Shown here: positions 44,894 through 53,529 of the stretch, piece after piece | How positions within the stretch are numbered: the stretch's first letter is position 1 | Layout of the letters: every line of letters begins with the position of its first letter | From: Thermosipho africanus Ob7 | GTDB lineage: Bacteria; Thermotogota; Thermotogae; Thermotogales; Fervidobacteriaceae | DNA length: 64,000 nucleotides | Assembly (NCBI RefSeq): GCF_003351105.1 | Contig: NZ_NKRG01000003.1 | Span: 62,001-126,000, forward strand | Direction: 5' to 3' | Notes under the pieces: model-generated | What the model was told of the DNA's origin: nothing | Databases searched by the model: none | Seen by the model: the letters and a program-made list of their open reading frames with translations, nothing else | Position numbers and translations under genes: made by a program

Positions 44894-46693
44894 ATGATTT
44901 TTATCCCTGCTCCAAAGAAACTAAAAATAAACCAAGGTGAATTCAACTTTCCAAGTAAACTTTTCATATCTATTCCTACAAAGTCACTACTTACAAGTGC
45001 CAAAATGCTAAAAAAAGAACTTGAAAATATTGGTATTGAATCATTCATCAGTCTTCATAATGGTGAAAAAACAGTTATTGAAAGTAAAATAAACCGCTCA
45101 AAAATTAAAAAAAATTCTGGATATATATTAACAATTTCAAATAAAAAGATAGAAATAACGGCAAATAATGTAGCTGGTGTACATTATGCCTTTATGACAT
45201 TAATCCAAATTATCAAAAATTTTGGTCTAAAAATTCCTCAACTTGAAATTTTCGATTTTCCTAGCATAAAAAATAGAGGATATTTGTTAGATATTAGTAG
45301 AGATAAAGTACCAAAGCTCGAGACGTTATTTTACATTGTAGATTTACTAGCCCAACTAAAATTCAATCAACTCCAACTTTATATCGAACATACCTTTTCA
45401 TATCAAGAACATGAAAAGGTTTGGAAAGACTATTCACCACTAAGTGGAGAAGATATCATTCTTCTAGACAATTACTGTAAAGAAAGATTCATAGAACTTG
45501 TTCCAAACCAGGCTTCCTTTGGACATATGGAAAAATGGTTAACACACAATGAATATAGCTATCTAGCTGAGACTTTTGAATTTGATACACCTTGGGGAGA
45601 GCATTACAATACACCATTTTCTCTCTCTCCAGTTATTGAAGATTCTATAAAATTTCTGGATAACTTATATAAAGAGTTACTTCCTCATTTTTCAAGCAAA
45701 TATTTCAATATAAATGGTGATGAAACATTTGATTTGTGCCAGGGAAAATCCAAAAAATTGTGTGAAAAGATGGGAAAAGGCAAAGTCTATCTTGATTTCA
45801 TTCTTAAAATTTATAATTTACTAAAAAAATACAACAAAAAGATGATGATGTGGGCAGATATAATTAAAAATTATCCTGAACTTGTAAATGAAATTCCAAA
45901 TGATATAACTTTTTTAATATGGGGATATGAAAAAAATCATCCATTCGAAGATGAATGCAAATTGTTCAAAAGCAAAAAATTCTATGTATGTCCAGGAACA
46001 TCATCATGGAATTCATTAATTGGAAGGTTAGAAAATTTTATTTTAAACGTTAAAAATGCAGCTGAAAACGCCGTAAAATTCAAAGCTTCTGGTTTACTTT
46101 TAACTGATTGGGGAGACAACGGCCATTGGCAACACCTTCCGATCTCACTACCGGCAATATTTTATTCAGCAGGAGTTTTTTGGGGATTTGAAGAAAACAA
46201 AGATGTTAACTTAGAAAATGCTATTAGTCTTTATTTTGAAAAAGAGGTGGCTGAAATTTTAATTGCATTAGGCAATGCATATAAATTAACAGGTATTGAA
46301 TTTTCTAATTCTGCACTTTTTGCACTTGTATATATATACCCAGATAAAATAAATAAAGATTTTCTTGAAAAAATAAACGTTGAAAACTTATTATTAACAA
46401 AGCAATTCTTGGAAGAACAATTGCAAAAGGCTAATAATATTGATGACTCATTAATAAAAGAAGAAATTAAAAATAATATAGAACTTTCAATTTTGGCAAC
46501 TGAGCTTCTTATTTCCACAAAAAAGGCTAATGTTAACAGTATTTCCAAGCTGCCCAGTGTTACAAAAGAAGAATTTTCAATTAGATTAGAAAAACTTATT
46601 GAAAATTATAAAAAAATATGGCTTTCCAGGAATAGACCCGGAGGACTTAAGTTCAGTATTGAAAAATTAAGCAAAATAAAAAAATTGTTATAG
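44894..46693 (+). CDS. Family 20 glycoside hydrolase (beta-N-acetylhexosaminidase)
   Basis: Residues 1-115 are the GH20b-type small domain; the TIM barrel starts at KNRGYLLDISRDKVP and has the catalytic D-E pair in NINGDETFD near 276. 599 aa from ATG 44894 (AGGTGATC upstream); the frame to 44849 is not needed. No signal peptide, so it acts in the cytoplasm on imported GlcNAc-type sugars. Its stop overlaps the convergent ldh by 6 bp. Confidence 0.9.
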   Translation: MIFIPAPKKLKINQGEFNFPSKLFISIPTKSLLTSAKMLKKELENIGIESFISLHNGEKTVIESKINRSKIKKNSGYILTISNKKIEITANNVAGVHYAFMTLIQIIKNFGLKIPQLEIFDFPSIKNRGYLLDISRDKVPKLETLFYIVDLLAQLKFNQLQLYIEHTFSYQEHEKVWKDYSPLSGEDIILLDNYCKERFIELVPNQASFGHMEKWLTHNEYSYLAETFEFDTPWGEHYNTPFSLSPVIEDSIKFLDNLYKELLPHFSSKYFNINGDETFDLCQGKSKKLCEKMGKGKVYLDFILKIYNLLKKYNKKMMMWADIIKNYPELVNEIPNDITFLIWGYEKNHPFEDECKLFKSKKFYVCPGTSSWNSLIGRLENFILNVKNAAENAVKFKASGLLLTDWGDNGHWQHLPISLPAIFYSAGVFWGFEENKDVNLENAISLYFEKEVAEILIALGNAYKLTGIEFSNSALFALVYIYPDKINKDFLEKINVENLLLTKQFLEEQLQKANNIDDSLIKEEIKNNIELSILATELLISTKKANVNSISKLPSVTKEEFSIRLEKLIENYKKIWLSRNRPGGLKFSIEKLSKIKKLL

Positions 46694-47599
46694 TTCTATT
46701 TCTTCTATTTGCTTTCTTATTATATTTTTTGAATTTTCAAACAAACTAATTTCGAATTCATCCATTTCAATTGGAATAATTCTTTCTATTCCATTTTTAC
46801 CTACAATTGCGGGAAAACCTATGAAAATACCATCAATATATGTTGATGGAGTTAAGACTTTTTTCTCATCTTTAAAAATACTCTCAACAAGTTGAGCTGT
46901 AACTACTCCTATAGCAAAGTTTGTAGCTCCTTTTTTCTCAATAATTGTATAAGCTGCATTTTTAGTTTCCTCAAATATGTCTCTCAAATTTCTACAATTT
47001 TTTCTATTACATACCTTGCAAAAATCTTTTATATTTACACCACCAATAGTTGCACTACTCCAAACCATTAGTTCACTATCGCCATGTTCACCCACAATAT
47101 ATGCATGAACACTTGCCGGTGAAACTCCACACTGCTTTGAAACCAAAGCTCTAAATCTTGCTGTATCAAGTATTGTCCCTGTACCAATCACTTTATTTTT
47201 TGGAAAGTCTAGTTCTTTCCAAAGAAAATAAGTAAGCACATCAACTGGATTAGTTACGTTTATTATAATACTTTCATTAGCGCATTTTTTTATTTCTTTA
47301 GATATTTCTTTTATTATCTCATAGTTTCTTTTTGTTAAATCTAACCTTGTTTCACCAACTTTTTGAGCTGCACCAGCGGTAATAATAACAATATCACTGT
47401 TTTTTAAATCTTGGAAATTTCCAGCATAAATATTACATCGCTTGAGTAAAGAAGTACCATGATAAAGATCTAATGCTTCACCATAAGCCTTTTCATAATT
47501 TTTATCAATAATTACTATCTCATTAGCTATCTTTCTATGAAGCAAAGAATATGCTATGCTTGTACCTACTCTTCCTGCACCAATTATTGAAATTTTCAT
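46688..47599 (-). CDS. ldh: L-lactate dehydrogenase
   Basis: Pyruvate to L-lactate, NADH dependent. IIGAGRVGTSIA (NAD), AGAAQKVGETRLDL (Gln at the specificity loop, hence LDH not MDH), VGEHGDSE (catalytic His). A loop CKVCNRKNC matches the cysteine-bearing insert that I recall from Thermotoga LDH. Start ATG 47599 after AAAGGAGTG; 303 aa. Confidence 0.94.
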   Translation of the reverse strand: MKISIIGAGRVGTSIAYSLLHRKIANEIVIIDKNYEKAYGEALDLYHGTSLLKRCNIYAGNFQDLKNSDIVIITAGAAQKVGETRLDLTKRNYEIIKEISKEIKKCANESIIINVTNPVDVLTYFLWKELDFPKNKVIGTGTILDTARFRALVSKQCGVSPASVHAYIVGEHGDSELMVWSSATIGGVNIKDFCKVCNRKNCRNLRDIFEETKNAAYTIIEKKGATNFAIGVVTAQLVESIFKDEKKVLTPSTYIDGIFIGFPAIVGKNGIERIIPIEMDEFEISLFENSKNIIRKQIEEIEL

Positions 47600-47712
47600 A
47601 TTATCACTCCTTTCCAAAAAAATTTTACCACATTTTTATAAGGTAAGACTAATTAATTTATTCTGAAATAATTTTTTTACAAATAATTAATTTATATTCC
47701 ACATGAATCTGT

Positions 47713-47718
47713 TATAAT
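47713..47718 (+). promoter_or_regulatory. -10 of cysE-cysK
   Basis: TATAAT; -35 weak (AT-rich). Confidence 0.5.
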
Positions 47719-47757
47719 AAAAACAACAAACTAGACAGGAAGGTGATATTTTATGGG

Positions 47758-48327
47758 GTGCGCAAATTTTTTAAAGACTTAAAAAATACTTTTATTGCTA
47801 TCAAAAAAGATAAGGAAGAAATACTAAAAAAAGATCCTTCCATTGAAAATTCATATCAAGTTCTATTCCATGTTGGATTTATCTCTTTAACATTTTATAG
47901 AATCTCCCACCTATTTTATATTAATAACCTTAAGTTTATTTCATTCTTAATTCATTTTCTATCAAGAATATTGTTTTCAATCGATATTCACCCTGCAGCT
48001 AAAATTGAACCAGGAGTAGTTATAGATCACGGAATAGGAACTGTAATAGGCTCTACTGCGTCAGTTGGTGAAGGTACAATAATCTATCATGGAGTTACTT
48101 TGGGGGCAAGAAATATTCAAAAAGGAAAAAGACATCCAGATGTTGGAAAAAACGTACTTATAGGTGCCGGCGCAAAAATTCTTGGGCCAGTCAAAATAGG
48201 AAATAATGCAAAAATAGGTGCAAACTCAGTAGTTTTAGACGATGTTCCAGAAAATTCAGTGTTTGTAGGGATTCCCGCAAAAAATATAAATGAAATAAAA
48301 AAAGAAGAAATAGAATGGATTATATAA
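47758..48327 (+). CDS. cysE: Serine O-acetyltransferase
   Basis: First step of cysteine synthesis: acetyl-CoA plus serine to O-acetylserine. Left-handed beta-helix acyltransferase: IDIHPAAKIEPGVVIDHG, VTLGARNIQKGKRHP, GAGAKILGPVKIGNNAKIGANSVVL. 189 aa from GTG 47758. The start is odd: the best-spaced codon is an ATG at 47753 in another frame (MGCANFLKT, then stop), which meets A-AAT-TTT, a -1 slip site leading into this frame. Followed by cysK at 17 bp. Confidence 0.92.
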   Translation: MRKFFKDLKNTFIAIKKDKEEILKKDPSIENSYQVLFHVGFISLTFYRISHLFYINNLKFISFLIHFLSRILFSIDIHPAAKIEPGVVIDHGIGTVIGSTASVGEGTIIYHGVTLGARNIQKGKRHPDVGKNVLIGAGAKILGPVKIGNNAKIGANSVVLDDVPENSVFVGIPAKNINEIKKEEIEWII

Positions 48328-48344
48328 AAGGGAGGTAAATTAAT

Positions 48345-49202
48345 ATGATTGGAAATACTCCAGTATACTTTATTGAAGAATTAGGCATATATGCAAAATT
48401 TGAACGAAACAATCCTTCAGGTAGTGTGAAGGATCGTGCAGCTTATTTTATGATAAAAGCTGCTATTAACAACAACTTAATCAAAAATGGAATTATCGTG
48501 GAACCAACTAGTGGCAACACAGGAATCTCTCTTTCATGGATTGGTAAAAAATTAGGACTTAAAACAATCTTAACAATGCCTGAAAGTATGAGTAAAGAAA
48601 GAATTGAAATTATGAAAGCATTCGGTGCTGACGTTGTACTAACTCCTGCTGATAAGGGAATGAAAGGTGCAATTGAAAAAGCAAAAGAAATAGTTGCTGA
48701 AAAAGATGCTTTTATGCCAAATCAATTTGAAAATCCTTTCAACGTTTTAGCTCACGAGCTTACAACTGGACCTGAAATACTAAGACAAACCAATTTTGAA
48801 TTAGATGTTTTTGTTGCAGGAGTTGGGACGGGTGGAACAATTAGTGGTGTTGGTAGAGTTTTAAAAAAATTCTTTAACAAAAAAGTTAAAATTGTAGCTG
48901 TCGAACCTGAAAATTCAGCCGTTTTATCAGGAAAAAATCCTGGAAAACACAAAATTCAAGGTATTGGTGCAGGATTTATTCCAAAAATTTTGGATCAAAC
49001 AGTTATCGATAAAATAGAAACTGTAAAAGATGAAGAAGTCCTGGATATGTTCGTATATCTCAACAAAAAGCTTGGTCTCAACGTTGGAATTTCAGCTGCA
49101 GCAAACGCACTTGTTGCTACTAAATACAAAAATTTTGGAAAAGTCCTAACCGTTTTTCCCGATGATGTTACTAAATACATGTCAATTTTAGAATCAATTT
49201 AA
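48345..49202 (+). CDS. cysK: Cysteine synthase (O-acetylserine sulfhydrylase)
   Basis: PLP enzyme: NPSGSVKDRAAYFM (PLP Lys), EPTSGNTGISLS, GVGTGGTISGVGR. Begins at MIGNTPVYF, lacking the 10 to 15 residues before IGNTP that most CysK have. 285 aa. ATG after GGGAGG. With cysE makes cysteine from serine and sulfide. Confidence 0.94.
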   Translation: MIGNTPVYFIEELGIYAKFERNNPSGSVKDRAAYFMIKAAINNNLIKNGIIVEPTSGNTGISLSWIGKKLGLKTILTMPESMSKERIEIMKAFGADVVLTPADKGMKGAIEKAKEIVAEKDAFMPNQFENPFNVLAHELTTGPEILRQTNFELDVFVAGVGTGGTISGVGRVLKKFFNKKVKIVAVEPENSAVLSGKNPGKHKIQGIGAGFIPKILDQTVIDKIETVKDEEVLDMFVYLNKKLGLNVGISAAANALVATKYKNFGKVLTVFPDDVTKYMSILESI

Positions 49203-49232
49203 CTTTTTTACAATCTTTTAACCATATATGAG

Positions 49233-49262
49233 TTGACCTAATCATAAAATACATGTTATACT
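49233..49262 (+). promoter_or_regulatory. Promoter of the pur operon
   Basis: TTGACC (49233-49238), 18 bp, TATACT (49257-49262). Start near 49269, just before the PyrR-type loop. Confidence 0.7.
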
Positions 49263-49271
49263 TAAGTTGTA

Positions 49272-49303
49272 CCTTTAATTTGGTCCCGTGAGGCCAAAAA
49301 GGA
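49272..49303 (+). promoter_or_regulatory. PyrR-type RNA binding loop in the pur leader
   Basis: CCTTT (49272-49276) pairs with AAAGG (49298-49302) and holds TGGTCCCGTGAGGCCA, which fits the PyrR anti-antiterminator consensus (UCCNGNGAGGY). The lower stem also covers the AAGGAG ribosome site of the leader peptide. PyrR loops normally control pyrimidine genes, so its presence before purE is unexpected. Consensus from memory. Confidence 0.65.
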
Positions 49304-49312
49304 GTGAGAAAA

Positions 49313-49408
49313 ATGAGTAAATTGCGCTCAATACTTTTGTTATTTAAATATTTTAGAAAAATCCCTGCCATCTATGATGGCGGGGATTTTTTGCTTTATA
49401 GGGGGTGA
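49313..49408 (+). CDS. Leader peptide of the pur operon
   Basis: 31-codon reading frame, [14 protein letters not shown] then [17 protein letters not shown], with AAGGAGTG 9 nt before its ATG. It covers both arms of the terminator and ends 4 nt before the purE start. Probably translated for control, not for its product. Confidence 0.55.
   Translation: MSKLRSILLLFKYFRKIPAIYDGGDFLLYRG
49357..49392 (+). terminator. Attenuator terminator before purE
   Basis: AAAAATCCCTGCCATC / GATGGCGGGGATTTTT hairpin with a 3-nt loop and a T-run, entirely inside the leader peptide frame. Confidence 0.9.
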
Positions 49409-49412
49409 TGAG

Positions 49413-49865
49413 GTGATAAGTATTATTGCAGGCAGCAAAAGTGATTCAAACATAGTAGAAAAAGTAGAAAAAGTCCTAGAAGAATTTTCAGTACCATATG
49501 AAACAAAATATCTTTCAGCACACAGAACACCAGATTTGTTGGATGAATACATTCAAAGCTGCGAAAAGAAAGGTACCAAAGTATTTATTGCAATCGCAGG
49601 TGGAGCAGCTCATCTTCCAGGGGTAATTGCTTCAAAAACATTAAAACCAGTCATTGGGGTACCTGTAAAATCTAACGACTTAGGGGGATTAGATTCTTTA
49701 TTATCTATTGTTCAAATGCCAAATGACATTCCAGTTGCTACCGTGGGGATCGATAGGGGGAAAAATGCCGCATTACTTGCAATTGAAATACTTGCGTTAA
49801 GTGATGAAAGTTTATCAAAAAAACTAAAAGATTACCGCTCAAAGCTTGTGGGGAAGTATCTTTAA
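49413..49865 (+). CDS. purE: N5-carboxyaminoimidazole ribonucleotide mutase
   Basis: Converts N5-CAIR to CAIR in purine synthesis. [17 protein letters not shown], and [12 protein letters not shown] are the PurE marks. 150 aa from GTG 49413, 7 nt after GGGGG. An ATG at 49374 in frame would start in the terminator and is rejected. First gene of purE-C-S-Q-L; a purK partner is not seen. Confidence 0.95.
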   Translation: MISIIAGSKSDSNIVEKVEKVLEEFSVPYETKYLSAHRTPDLLDEYIQSCEKKGTKVFIAIAGGAAHLPGVIASKTLKPVIGVPVKSNDLGGLDSLLSIVQMPNDIPVATVGIDRGKNAALLAIEILALSDESLSKKLKDYRSKLVGKYL

Positions 49866-49879
49866 GGGGGGATGTATTT

Positions 49880-50566
49880 ATGGAAGGAAAAACAAAGATT
49901 GTTGAAAATTTTGGGGATTACGTTATTTTAAATTTTAAAGATGATATCACTGCCGGGGATGGGGAAAAACATAACGTTTTAGAAGGGAAAGGTGCTATTT
50001 GCGCAGAAATTACCGCAATTTCAATGAAATATTTAAACTCAATGGGGATATATACACAATTTTTAGATTTCATTTCACCTAACAAAATAAAAGCAGTATC
50101 ATTAAAAATGTTACCACTTGAAGTTGTAGTAAGGTTAAAAAAAGCGGGATCTTTTATAAGAAGATACGGGGGTAATGAGGGAGAAGAATTTAAAGAACCT
50201 CTAGTTGAATTTTTTATAAAAGATGATGAAAGACATGATCCTATGGTATGTAAAAACCATCTTGTATTATTTGAAATCTGTAATGAAAAACAAGCAGAAG
50301 AAATAGAAAAAAGTGCTAAAAAAACAGCAATTGAACTTAAAAACTTTTTTGAAAAACTTGGATTTGATCTATGGGATATGAAGTTTGAATATGGTATTGA
50401 CAATGAAGGAAAAGTCTGTTTAGGTGATGAAATTTCACCTGATACTCTGAGACTTAGAAAAAAAGATGGTATATTTGATAAGGATGTATATAGAAAAGAT
50501 TTAGGAGATCCACTTGAAAAATATAGGGAGGTTCTCTCAGCATGCAGAAGTTTAAATTTGTTATAG
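49880..50566 (+). CDS. purC: SAICAR synthetase
   Basis: Joins CAIR and aspartate. EGKTKIVENFGDYVILNFKD at the start, MLPLEVVVR, GDEISPDTLRL. 228 aa, normal. ATG after GGGGGGATG. Overlaps purS by 25 bp. Confidence 0.95.
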   Translation: MEGKTKIVENFGDYVILNFKDDITAGDGEKHNVLEGKGAICAEITAISMKYLNSMGIYTQFLDFISPNKIKAVSLKMLPLEVVVRLKKAGSFIRRYGGNEGEEFKEPLVEFFIKDDERHDPMVCKNHLVLFEICNEKQAEEIEKSAKKTAIELKNFFEKLGFDLWDMKFEYGIDNEGKVCLGDEISPDTLRLRKKDGIFDKDVYRKDLGDPLEKYREVLSACRSLNLL

Positions 50567-50790
50567 ACATTCAATACAAAAGCAACGTCAGAGATCCAAG
50601 AGGAGAAACTATTGCAAGAGTTTTAAGAGAAGAAGGTAACATACCAATAGAAAGCATACGAATTGGTAAATCCATACATGGGGAAGTTCAAGCTGAAAGC
50701 AAAGAACAAGCAGAAAAATTAGTTATAAAAGCTTGTGAGGAATTACTGGTTAACCCTGTTACAGAGGAGTTTAAGGTGGAGATAAAATGA
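50542..50790 (+). CDS. purS: FGAM synthetase subunit PurS
   Basis: 82-aa structural subunit that bridges PurQ and PurL. KFVIDIQYKSNVRDPRGETI is the PurS head. ATG after GGGAGG, inside purC. Overlaps purQ by 4 bp. Confidence 0.95.
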   Translation: MQKFKFVIDIQYKSNVRDPRGETIARVLREEGNIPIESIRIGKSIHGEVQAESKEQAEKLVIKACEELLVNPVTEEFKVEIK

Positions 50791-51419
50791 AAGCTGGAGT
50801 TATAGTATACCCAGGTTCAAATTGCGATCGAGATGCATTTTATGCATTAAAACTTTCAGGTTTTAAACCATATTTTGTTTCCACAAAGGACAATCTAGAT
50901 GATTTTGAGCTTGTAATTCTTCCTGGAGGATTTTCATACGGTGACTATCTAAGACCTGGTGCTGTATCAGCAAGAGAATCATCTAATGTAAAAAAATTTG
51001 CAGAAAATGGCGGACTCGTACTTGGAATTTGCAATGGATTTCAAATACTTGTAGAAATGGGACTCCTTCCAGGTGGATTACTTCAAAATAAAAACGGAAA
51101 ATTTATTTGTGAAACTGTTGAACTTGAAGTTGTTAATAACGAAACACCTTTTACATTAATGTATAAAAAAGGAGAGGTAATAAAATTACCAATTGCTCAT
51201 GGCTTTGGAAGATATGTTATAGATAAGCAACCAAATGTTGTATTCAAATACAAAGAAGATGTAAATGGTTCCGATCAAAACATAGCAGGAATAATAAATG
51301 GAAATATTTTAGGAATGATGCCACATCCAGAAAGAGCCGTTGAAAAAATAATGGGGAGTGACGATGGGATAAAACTTTTTAAATCACTTTATGAATACAT
51401 AAGAGGTGGTAAAAAATGA
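50787..51419 (+). CDS. purQ: FGAM synthetase glutaminase subunit PurQ
   Basis: Class I glutamine amidotransferase: GICNGFQILVEMG (Cys), MMPHPERAVE (His-Glu). YPGSNCDRDA at the start is typical PurQ. 210 aa. Overlaps purS and purL by 4 bp each, so all three are made together. Confidence 0.95.
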   Translation: MKAGVIVYPGSNCDRDAFYALKLSGFKPYFVSTKDNLDDFELVILPGGFSYGDYLRPGAVSARESSNVKKFAENGGLVLGICNGFQILVEMGLLPGGLLQNKNGKFICETVELEVVNNETPFTLMYKKGEVIKLPIAHGFGRYVIDKQPNVVFKYKEDVNGSDQNIAGIINGNILGMMPHPERAVEKIMGSDDGIKLFKSLYEYIRGGKK

Positions 51420-53209
51420 AATACTTAGACATACTCGAAGAAAGCCTTGGTAGAAAAGCCACCACAAACGAAATAGAAGCTTTTACAGTAATGTGGAGCG
51501 AACACTGTGGATACTCTCATACCAAAAAGTATATAAAAAGACTTCCACTTGTAAGTGAGGAATCGGGAAACGCAGGTCTTGTACCTCTAAATGATAAGTA
51601 TTATATATCGTTTAAAATTGAAAGTCATAACCATCCAAGCGCAATTGAGCCTTACAACGGAGCTGCAACTGGTGTTGGAGGGATAATAAGAGATATACTT
51701 GCAATGGGAGCAAGGCCTACTGCTATTCTTGATTCTTTACATATGCACAAGATAATAGACGGAATAATTGAAGGAATTGCCGATTATGGAAATTCAATAG
51801 GCGTTCCAACTGTTGGCGGAGAACTAAGAATCAGTGACGCCTATAAATATAATCCACTTGTTAACGTTATGGCAGCAGGTATAGTAAAAAAAGAAAATAT
51901 CATTACTTCTAAAGCAACAAGAAAAGGACAGGTAATTGTAATTTTTGGTGGAGCAACCGGAAGAGATGGAATTCATGGAGCTTCATTTGCTTCAGAAGAC
52001 CTTACGGGTGAAAAAGCAAACAAACTTTCTATTCAAGTTGGTGACCCATTTGCAGAAAAACAACTCATTGAAGCATTTTTAAAAATGGTAGAAGAGGGCC
52101 TGGTAGAAGGAGCACAAGATCTTGGTGCTGGGGGTGTTCTTTCTGCTACTTCTGAGCTTGTAGCAAAAGGAGGTTTTGGAGCAATAATAGACCTAGAAAA
52201 TCTTCCACTAAGGGAACCTGACATGAAACCAATAGAAATATTAATAAGTGAAAGCCAGGAAAGAATGGCAGTAATAACATCAAAAGAAAAAGCAGAAAAA
52301 ATATTAAAAATAGCTAAAGATCACTTACTATTTGGAGCAATTGTCGGAGTAGTTACGGATGATGGTATATACCATGTAAGACACAATGGCAAGACCATTT
52401 TGAAAGTTCCTGCAAAATTACTTTCAAATGCTCCTGAAGAAGAAATATATGAATTTGAAAAAGATGCACTCCCAGAAAATATAGATCTTACATTTTCACC
52501 TGTTGATGCAAGCTATGTTTACACTCAATATGATTATATGGTTGGAACTGATACAATAATTAAACCAGGATATGGAGCTGCTCTCATGAGAATAAAAGAT
52601 GAAGATATATACTATTCTCTTCTTACACATAGCAGAGCAGACATTGGAAAAGTTAGTCCATATTGGGGTTCTTTTATTGCTGTTATTGAAAGCGTTAGAA
52701 AAACAATAGCTGTAGGTGCCGAGCCACTTGCAATAACCGATTGTATAAATTATGGAGATCCTGATGAAGAGCCTGAAGGACTAGCTGCTATGATGCAAGG
52801 GTTGAAAGATGCCTGTGAATTTTCTAATATAAAAGTTGCAAGTGGAAATGCTTCACTTTACAATACAAACAACAAAATTCCAATTCCACCAACAATGGTA
52901 ATTGGCATGGTAGGAAAAGCTACCAAGGCATTATTACCTAAATCTGGAGATGTATATATTATTGGTTGGAAAGATTTTGATCTTGAAAGAGAAAAAATTC
53001 TTTGGAATGAAATCAAAAAACAAACATCAAAAGGAAATTTTGTACTTGCTTTATCAAACTACAAAGAAAATCCAACGTACACAAAAAATTTAGGTTTAAA
53101 GATCTCCGATATCCAACACTCTCCAATTCACCAGCTAATTTTAGTAATAGGAAACGATGTAAAGAGTGACTTGCCTATAAAAAAGATAGGAAAAGCTACC
53201 CTACAGTAG
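51416..53209 (+). CDS. purL: FGAM synthetase large subunit PurL
   Basis: Small (597 aa) PurL that works with PurS and PurQ. WSEHCGYSHTK at the N-terminus, ESHNHPSAIEPYNGAATGVGG, GATGRDGIHGASFAS. The last part is somewhat short but intact. Ends the operon before a terminator. Confidence 0.95.
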   Translation: MKYLDILEESLGRKATTNEIEAFTVMWSEHCGYSHTKKYIKRLPLVSEESGNAGLVPLNDKYYISFKIESHNHPSAIEPYNGAATGVGGIIRDILAMGARPTAILDSLHMHKIIDGIIEGIADYGNSIGVPTVGGELRISDAYKYNPLVNVMAAGIVKKENIITSKATRKGQVIVIFGGATGRDGIHGASFASEDLTGEKANKLSIQVGDPFAEKQLIEAFLKMVEEGLVEGAQDLGAGGVLSATSELVAKGGFGAIIDLENLPLREPDMKPIEILISESQERMAVITSKEKAEKILKIAKDHLLFGAIVGVVTDDGIYHVRHNGKTILKVPAKLLSNAPEEEIYEFEKDALPENIDLTFSPVDASYVYTQYDYMVGTDTIIKPGYGAALMRIKDEDIYYSLLTHSRADIGKVSPYWGSFIAVIESVRKTIAVGAEPLAITDCINYGDPDEEPEGLAAMMQGLKDACEFSNIKVASGNASLYNTNNKIPIPPTMVIGMVGKATKALLPKSGDVYIIGWKDFDLEREKILWNEIKKQTSKGNFVLALSNYKENPTYTKNLGLKISDIQHSPIHQLILVIGNDVKSDLPIKKIGKATLQ

Positions 53210-53235
53210 TTAACTTTTTATCCTTTTTAAATTTT

Positions 53236-53267
53236 AAGGCTCCATTTCAAATAAATGGAGCCTTTTT
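53236..53267 (+). terminator. Terminator of the pur operon
   Basis: AAGGCTCCATTT (53236-53247) and AAATGGAGCCTT (53253-53264), then TTT. Confidence 0.9.
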
Positions 53268-53529
53268 ATTAAAATTCACAAATAATTAACCTATTGTTCC
53301 AATCATTAATCTTTTCTCTATCCACTCCAAGTTAATATTCCTCTCTTAAATCTCCCTGATTTAACTTTTTCAAAATCTTAAGTTTTTTAAAATTAGTTAT
53401 ATTCTTTCATTTTCAGACAAAATTTCTCCAAATAATTTTTATTCTTTCATTTTCTAATTTATAATATTCGATTATGTATTTTTATACTCTCCACTTTACT
53501 GTTATAATTTCCCTTGTCAGAGGGGAGGG
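53268..53529. other. Gap between pur operon and pckA
   Basis: About 260 bp, AT-rich, no gene; TATAAT at 53503-53508 is the probable -10 of pckA, -35 weak. Two copies of a TTCTTTCATTTTC sequence (near 53403 and 53442) are about 39 bp apart. Confidence 0.5.

Noticed and set aside
49918-50574. 218-codon frame opposite purC
   Set aside because: Antisense of a clear purine gene; no binding site.
53403-53455. Repeated TTCTTTCATTTTC as a CRISPR-like or regulatory repeat
   Set aside because: Only two copies in an AT-rich gap; no array.
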